Below, piece after piece: positions 60,950-64,000 of a stretch of DNA of 64,000 nucleotides. Numbering within the stretch: position 1 is the stretch's first letter; every line of letters starts with the position of its first letter. The stretch comes from Streptomyces sp. GESEQ-35. GTDB lineage: Bacteria > Actinomycetota > Actinomycetes > Streptomycetales > Streptomycetaceae. The translations under genes and the position numbers were made by a program. The notes under the pieces are model-generated. The model had not been told where the DNA came from. It worked only from the letters and a program-made list of their open reading frames with translations, and searched no databases. The stretch spans positions 729,191-793,190 of the forward strand of contig NZ_JAFFSX010000002.1 in assembly GCF_017948485.1 (NCBI RefSeq), read 5' to 3'.

Positions 60950-62365
60950 TCAGCCCGCTGCTTGCGGCTGTGGTGCCGATACGCCGGCCCCGGTCCGCCC
61001 CGGCTGCCGCAGCAGCAGGGCGATCGCCGCCGCGACCATCGAGGTGGCGCCGGCCAGCGCGTAGGCGCCGTTGTAGCCCCAGGCTGCGACCACCATGGAG
61101 CCGAGGCCGCCGCCGAACAGGCCGCTGATCAGCTTGCCGCTGTACACCAGCCCGTAGTTGGAGGCGTTGTAGTTCTCCCCGAAGTAGTCCGGGGTGAGCG
61201 CCGCGAACAGCGGGTAGAACGCGCCGCCGCCGAAGCCGGAGAGGAAGGCGAAGAACAGGAACAGCGCCTCGCTCTTGACGTCACCGGCCCAGATCACACC
61301 GAACTGGGAGAGACCCAGGACGAGAATGACGAACACCAGGGTGGACTTGCGGCCCCACTTGTCGGAGAGCCAGCCCACGACCCCGCGGCCGATGCCGTTG
61401 ATGACCGCCATGACCCCCATGGAGGAGGCCGCCACCAGCGGGCCGAAGCCCACCTCCTTGGCGAAGTCGACCTGGAAGGAGATCCCGAAGATGGACACGC
61501 CCGCGGTCATGACGAGGGCGATCCACATCAGGGGAAGCATGCCGGTCCTGATGGCCTCCTTGGGTGTGTACTGCTTCACCGCGGGAGGGTTCTTGGCCAG
61601 GCTCTCGGCCCCCTTCTTGGTGCCGCCGTAGGTCAGCGGGTCGACGTCCGCGGGCCACCAGTTCTTCGGCGGATCCTTGAAGAAGAACGCGCACCCGAAG
61701 ACCACGATCACGATGTAGCAGCCGATGAGGTCCAGGACGCGGTGGTAGTTCGCGGTGTCGAAGCCGTAGTTGAAGATGAAAATAAAGGGCAGTGATCCGT
61801 ACGCGAAGCCGCCGTTGACGAATCCGGTCTTGGCTCCCCGGCGTTCGGGGAACCACTTGCCGACCATGTTGATACAGGTCGCGTAGACGAGGCCGGCGCC
61901 GATCCCCCCGATGACGCCGAATCCCAGGATCGCCAGCCAGACGTTGCCCAGGTGCGACAGGGCGAGGAACCCGACCAGGCACATGGCCGAGCCGATGTAC
62001 ATCGCCCTGCGGGCGGTGAGTATGCCCTTCTCCCGCAGCCAGCCCGCCGGGAAGGCGATGCCGGCCTGGAAGAAGACCCAGACGCTGAGGATCCAGAAGG
62101 TGTTGCTCTGCGTCCAGCCGTGGGCGTGGGACAGGGTGTCCTCCGCCGAGCCGTACGCGTACTCGAAGACGCTGATGGCCATCATGGCGATCCACGGCAG
62201 ATACACCATGATCTTGCGGGAGTGGCCGAGGATGTCCCGGTCACTCTCGCCGACGCGGTAGATGCGACCGTGGGTATCGGTCACTTCGTTGTAGGGACGG
62301 TGTGCGGCGTCGCTTTGTGCGGACTTGCCGGCCTTGCTGTTTGCTGCGTACGGATCTGCCGTCAT
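60950..62365 (-). CDS. OFA-family MFS transporter, OxlT-like (first of a pair)
   Basis: 471-aa, 12-helix transporter with an N-terminal cytoplasmic extension (EVTDTHGRIYRVGESDRDI). Helix motifs: GAGLVYATCINMVGKWFPER, NGGFAYGSLPF and GFGGGAFYPLFAALTPDYFGE. Family members exchange oxalate for formate or import similar acids. Its start is 1 bp from the stop of a very similar transporter, an operon or tandem duplication. Downstream of both (reading the minus strand from 64000) lies a probable CoA-transferase for oxalate activation. Confidence 0.88.
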   Translation of the reverse strand: MTADPYAANSKAGKSAQSDAAHRPYNEVTDTHGRIYRVGESDRDILGHSRKIMVYLPWIAMMAISVFEYAYGSAEDTLSHAHGWTQSNTFWILSVWVFFQAGIAFPAGWLREKGILTARRAMYIGSAMCLVGFLALSHLGNVWLAILGFGVIGGIGAGLVYATCINMVGKWFPERRGAKTGFVNGGFAYGSLPFIFIFNYGFDTANYHRVLDLIGCYIVIVVFGCAFFFKDPPKNWWPADVDPLTYGGTKKGAESLAKNPPAVKQYTPKEAIRTGMLPLMWIALVMTAGVSIFGISFQVDFAKEVGFGPLVAASSMGVMAVINGIGRGVVGWLSDKWGRKSTLVFVILVLGLSQFGVIWAGDVKSEALFLFFAFLSGFGGGAFYPLFAALTPDYFGENYNASNYGLVYSGKLISGLFGGGLGSMVVAAWGYNGAYALAGATSMVAAAIALLLRQPGRTGAGVSAPQPQAAG

Positions 62366-62366
62366 G

Positions 62367-63758
62367 TCAGGCTGTTTCCTCGCCGAGGGGGTGCGGGTTG
62401 GGGACGGTGAGACGACCGGCTTTCGGCCTGCCGGGGGCCTTCAGGAAGAGCGCCAGCACAGCGGAGCCCAGTCCGATGCAGCCGGCGATGACGAACGCGC
62501 CCTCGTAGTCCCAGACGCCGACCACGACCGAGCCGACTCCGGAGCCCACGAGGCCGGAGATGAGTTTCGAGCTGTAGACCATGCCGTAGTTGGAGGCGTT
62601 GTTGTTCTCGCCGAAGTAGTCCGCCGTCATGGCGGCGAACAGGGGGAAGATCGCCCCGCCGCCGAAGCCGGAGACCATGGAGCAGAAGAGGAAGAACGGC
62701 ATGCTGCCCATCTGGCCCGAGATCAGCACACCGAACTGGGCGGTGCCCAGCACCAGACACACGATGATCAGCGTGTTACGGCGGCCGAACTTGTCGGAGA
62801 TCCAGCCGATCACGCCGCGTCCCGTGCCGTTGACGATCGCCTTCAGGGACATCGCCGTGGCCACGATCCCGCCCGCGAAGCCCATGTCCTTGCCGAACGG
62901 CACCTGGAAGGCGATGCCGAAGATGTTGATCCCGGCCGTGCACAGCAGGCAGAACCACATCATCCACAGGACGGGCGTGCGTGCGGCCTCCTTCGGTGTG
63001 TACTGCTTCACCGCCGGCGGGTTCTTCTCCAGCGCGCGCCGGATCTTCGGGTCGTCGGTCACCTTCAGCGGGTCGACGTGCGGGGGCCACCAGTTCTTCG
63101 GCGGGTCCTTGAAGAACCACCCGGAGAACGCCACGACGGAGCAGCAGATGAGGCCGACCATCACCAGGACGACCTCGTAGTTGCTCAGGTCCATGTACGA
63201 GGTGAACAGGAACACGAAGGGCACCGAGCCGTAGGCGAAACCGCCGTTGACCATGCCGGTCTTGCCGCCCTTGCGCTCCGGATACCACTTGCCGACCATG
63301 TTCACGCAGGTCGCGTAGACGAGGCCGGCGCCTATGCCGCTGCACATGCCGAAGCCGAGGTAGGCGACGATCACGTTCGGCGCGAACGCGAGTGAGAGAT
63401 AGCCCAGGACCGTGCCCAGCGCGCCGAGCATCATCGCGTACCGCGCGGGAAGCTTTCCGCTCTCCCGCAGCTGCCCGGCAGGGAAGGCCACGGCCGCCTG
63501 GAAGAACACCCAGACGCCCATCAGCCAGAAGATGTGCCCACTGCTCCACAGATGCGCCTCGTGCAGTGTGTCCTCGGCCGACGTGAACGCGTACTCCGAG
63601 GAGCTGATGCCCATCATGCCGATCCAGGGGAAGAGCACCATGGTCCATCGTGGCCGCCCCATGATGTCCCGGTCGGTTTCGCCGAGCCGATACACGCGGC
63701 CGTTGCGGTCCGTCACCTCCCTGTAGGTGACGGACTTCGAGTATTCGACGGTTGTCAT
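62367..63758 (-). CDS. OFA-family MFS transporter, OxlT-like (second of a pair)
   Basis: 463-aa transporter closely similar to its neighbour, including the unusual REVTDRNGRVYRLGETDRDI N-terminus. Motifs: YATCVNMVGKWYPERKGGKT, NGGFAYGSVPFVFLF and GFGGGAIFPLFAAMTADYFGE. The ATG at 63758 is preceded by AAGGAG; an upstream extension to 63854 is possible but looks unlikely. The pair probably arose by tandem duplication and may handle different acids or directions of exchange. Confidence 0.88.
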   Translation of the reverse strand: MTTVEYSKSVTYREVTDRNGRVYRLGETDRDIMGRPRWTMVLFPWIGMMGISSSEYAFTSAEDTLHEAHLWSSGHIFWLMGVWVFFQAAVAFPAGQLRESGKLPARYAMMLGALGTVLGYLSLAFAPNVIVAYLGFGMCSGIGAGLVYATCVNMVGKWYPERKGGKTGMVNGGFAYGSVPFVFLFTSYMDLSNYEVVLVMVGLICCSVVAFSGWFFKDPPKNWWPPHVDPLKVTDDPKIRRALEKNPPAVKQYTPKEAARTPVLWMMWFCLLCTAGINIFGIAFQVPFGKDMGFAGGIVATAMSLKAIVNGTGRGVIGWISDKFGRRNTLIIVCLVLGTAQFGVLISGQMGSMPFFLFCSMVSGFGGGAIFPLFAAMTADYFGENNNASNYGMVYSSKLISGLVGSGVGSVVVGVWDYEGAFVIAGCIGLGSAVLALFLKAPGRPKAGRLTVPNPHPLGEETA

Positions 63759-63931
63759 CTTCTCAAGCACTCCTTGCGTCGAAAGATCTGGCCAGCGCCC
63801 CCTGTCCAAATGCCTTTCGTGCGCGCGCGTGTCCCGGGGTCGCCCGACGCGCACCGTCGGTCGACCCCGTCCACATTCACCTCATGGGCCACCGCCCAAC
63901 AAGACTCGTGACGTGGGTCTGGAGCAGCACG

Positions 63932-64000
63932 TCAGATCACCCCGCTCGACCTGAGCAGACGCAGCTCCTCGTCGCCGAGGCCGAGCTCGCCGATATAGAC
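63932..64000 (-). CDS. C-terminal end of a CoA-transferase (probable formyl-CoA:oxalate CoA-transferase)
   Basis: The minus-strand frame entering from the window end reads VYIGELGLGDEELRLLRSSG-VI and stops at 63932. This is the usual C-terminus of CaiB/BaiF CoA-transferases (ELG.....L...GV). With two OxlT-like transporters downstream it is probably formyl-CoA:oxalate CoA-transferase, which activates oxalate for decarboxylation. Only 22 codons are visible, so the call rests on this motif and on context. The 173-bp gap to the transporter holds nothing else recognised. Confidence 0.6.
   Translation of the reverse strand, partial: VYIGELGLGDEELRLLRSSGVI

Noticed and set aside
1..64000. Search for tRNA, rRNA and a replication origin
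   Set aside because: No cloverleaf, rRNA-like sequence or DnaA-box cluster was noticed; by eye this is not exhaustive.

Overview
The window is high-GC actinobacterial DNA, almost certainly from a Streptomyces chromosome. Third-position G/C coding bias is strong, GTG starts are common, cellulases carry CBM2 modules under a CebR-type box, two genes carry rare TTA (bldA) codons, and the hairpin repeats are typical of the genus. No rRNA, tRNA, CRISPR array, phage genes or transposase genes were seen.

Layout. (1) 1-12.5 kb is a plant-cell-wall degradation region: a WYL regulator, a rhamnogalacturonan lyase (PL11), a decayed small MmpS-like gene, a GH74 xyloglucanase whose CBM2 has an internal deletion, and GH48, GH5 and GH6 cellulases with CBM2. 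The divergent GH48/GH5 promoter region holds a perfect CebR-type palindrome plus an imperfect second one. (2) 12.6-33 kb is a mixed region: methyltransferase, membrane glycosyltransferase, a STAND NTPase/WD40 protein, SDR, aldo/keto reductase, acyl-CoA synthetase, an MFS remnant, LysR plus a BASS transporter, a DUF4185-like protein with a sialidase, an oxidoreductase with two in-frame insertions and its MarR neighbour, a YecD-like hydrolase, a divergent SDR, and a LysR gene broken by a short palindromic repeat. (3) 32.4-36.8 kb is fdhD / OFA-family MFS with a 44-aa small subunit / FabH-like ketosynthase / GntR. (4) 37-57.2 kb is a sugar/cyclitol island: ROK regulator, Rbs-type ABC importer, Gfo/Idh oxidoreductase, TIM-barrel isomerase, PQQ-type sugar dehydrogenase, ThuA-DUF1080 protein, then a tightly coupled operon of an inositol-3-phosphate-synthase-like enzyme, EboC (UbiA), isomerase, EboA, EboB, EboE and EboF, then a Tat-exported isomerase. 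(5) 57.2-64 kb has a second fdhD and a second gntR in the same orientation as the first pair, now with a formate-dehydrogenase alpha fragment and a ketopantoate-reductase-like gene between them, followed by two OFA transporters and the C-terminal end of a probable formyl-CoA:oxalate CoA-transferase.

How it fits together. Region 1 degrades cellulose, xyloglucan and pectin outside the cell. Regions 3 and 5 look like a duplicated oxalate/formate handling locus whose near-identical fdhD and gntR copies form direct repeats about 24-25 kb apart and bracket the sugar/Ebo island. In region 4 the importer, oxidoreductases, isomerases and ThuA/DUF1080 protein suggest oxidation and isomerisation of an unusual sugar. 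The Ebo operon, with a MIPS-like cyclase and no recognisable EboD, suggests a cyclitol-derived, possibly prenylated metabolite. That is the best candidate for an undescribed system here.

Repeat content is notable. There are three transposase-less elements of about 200-245 bp with terminal inverted repeats. One short palindromic repeat family has at least three copies: inside a LysR gene, inside eboE, and inside one of the elements.
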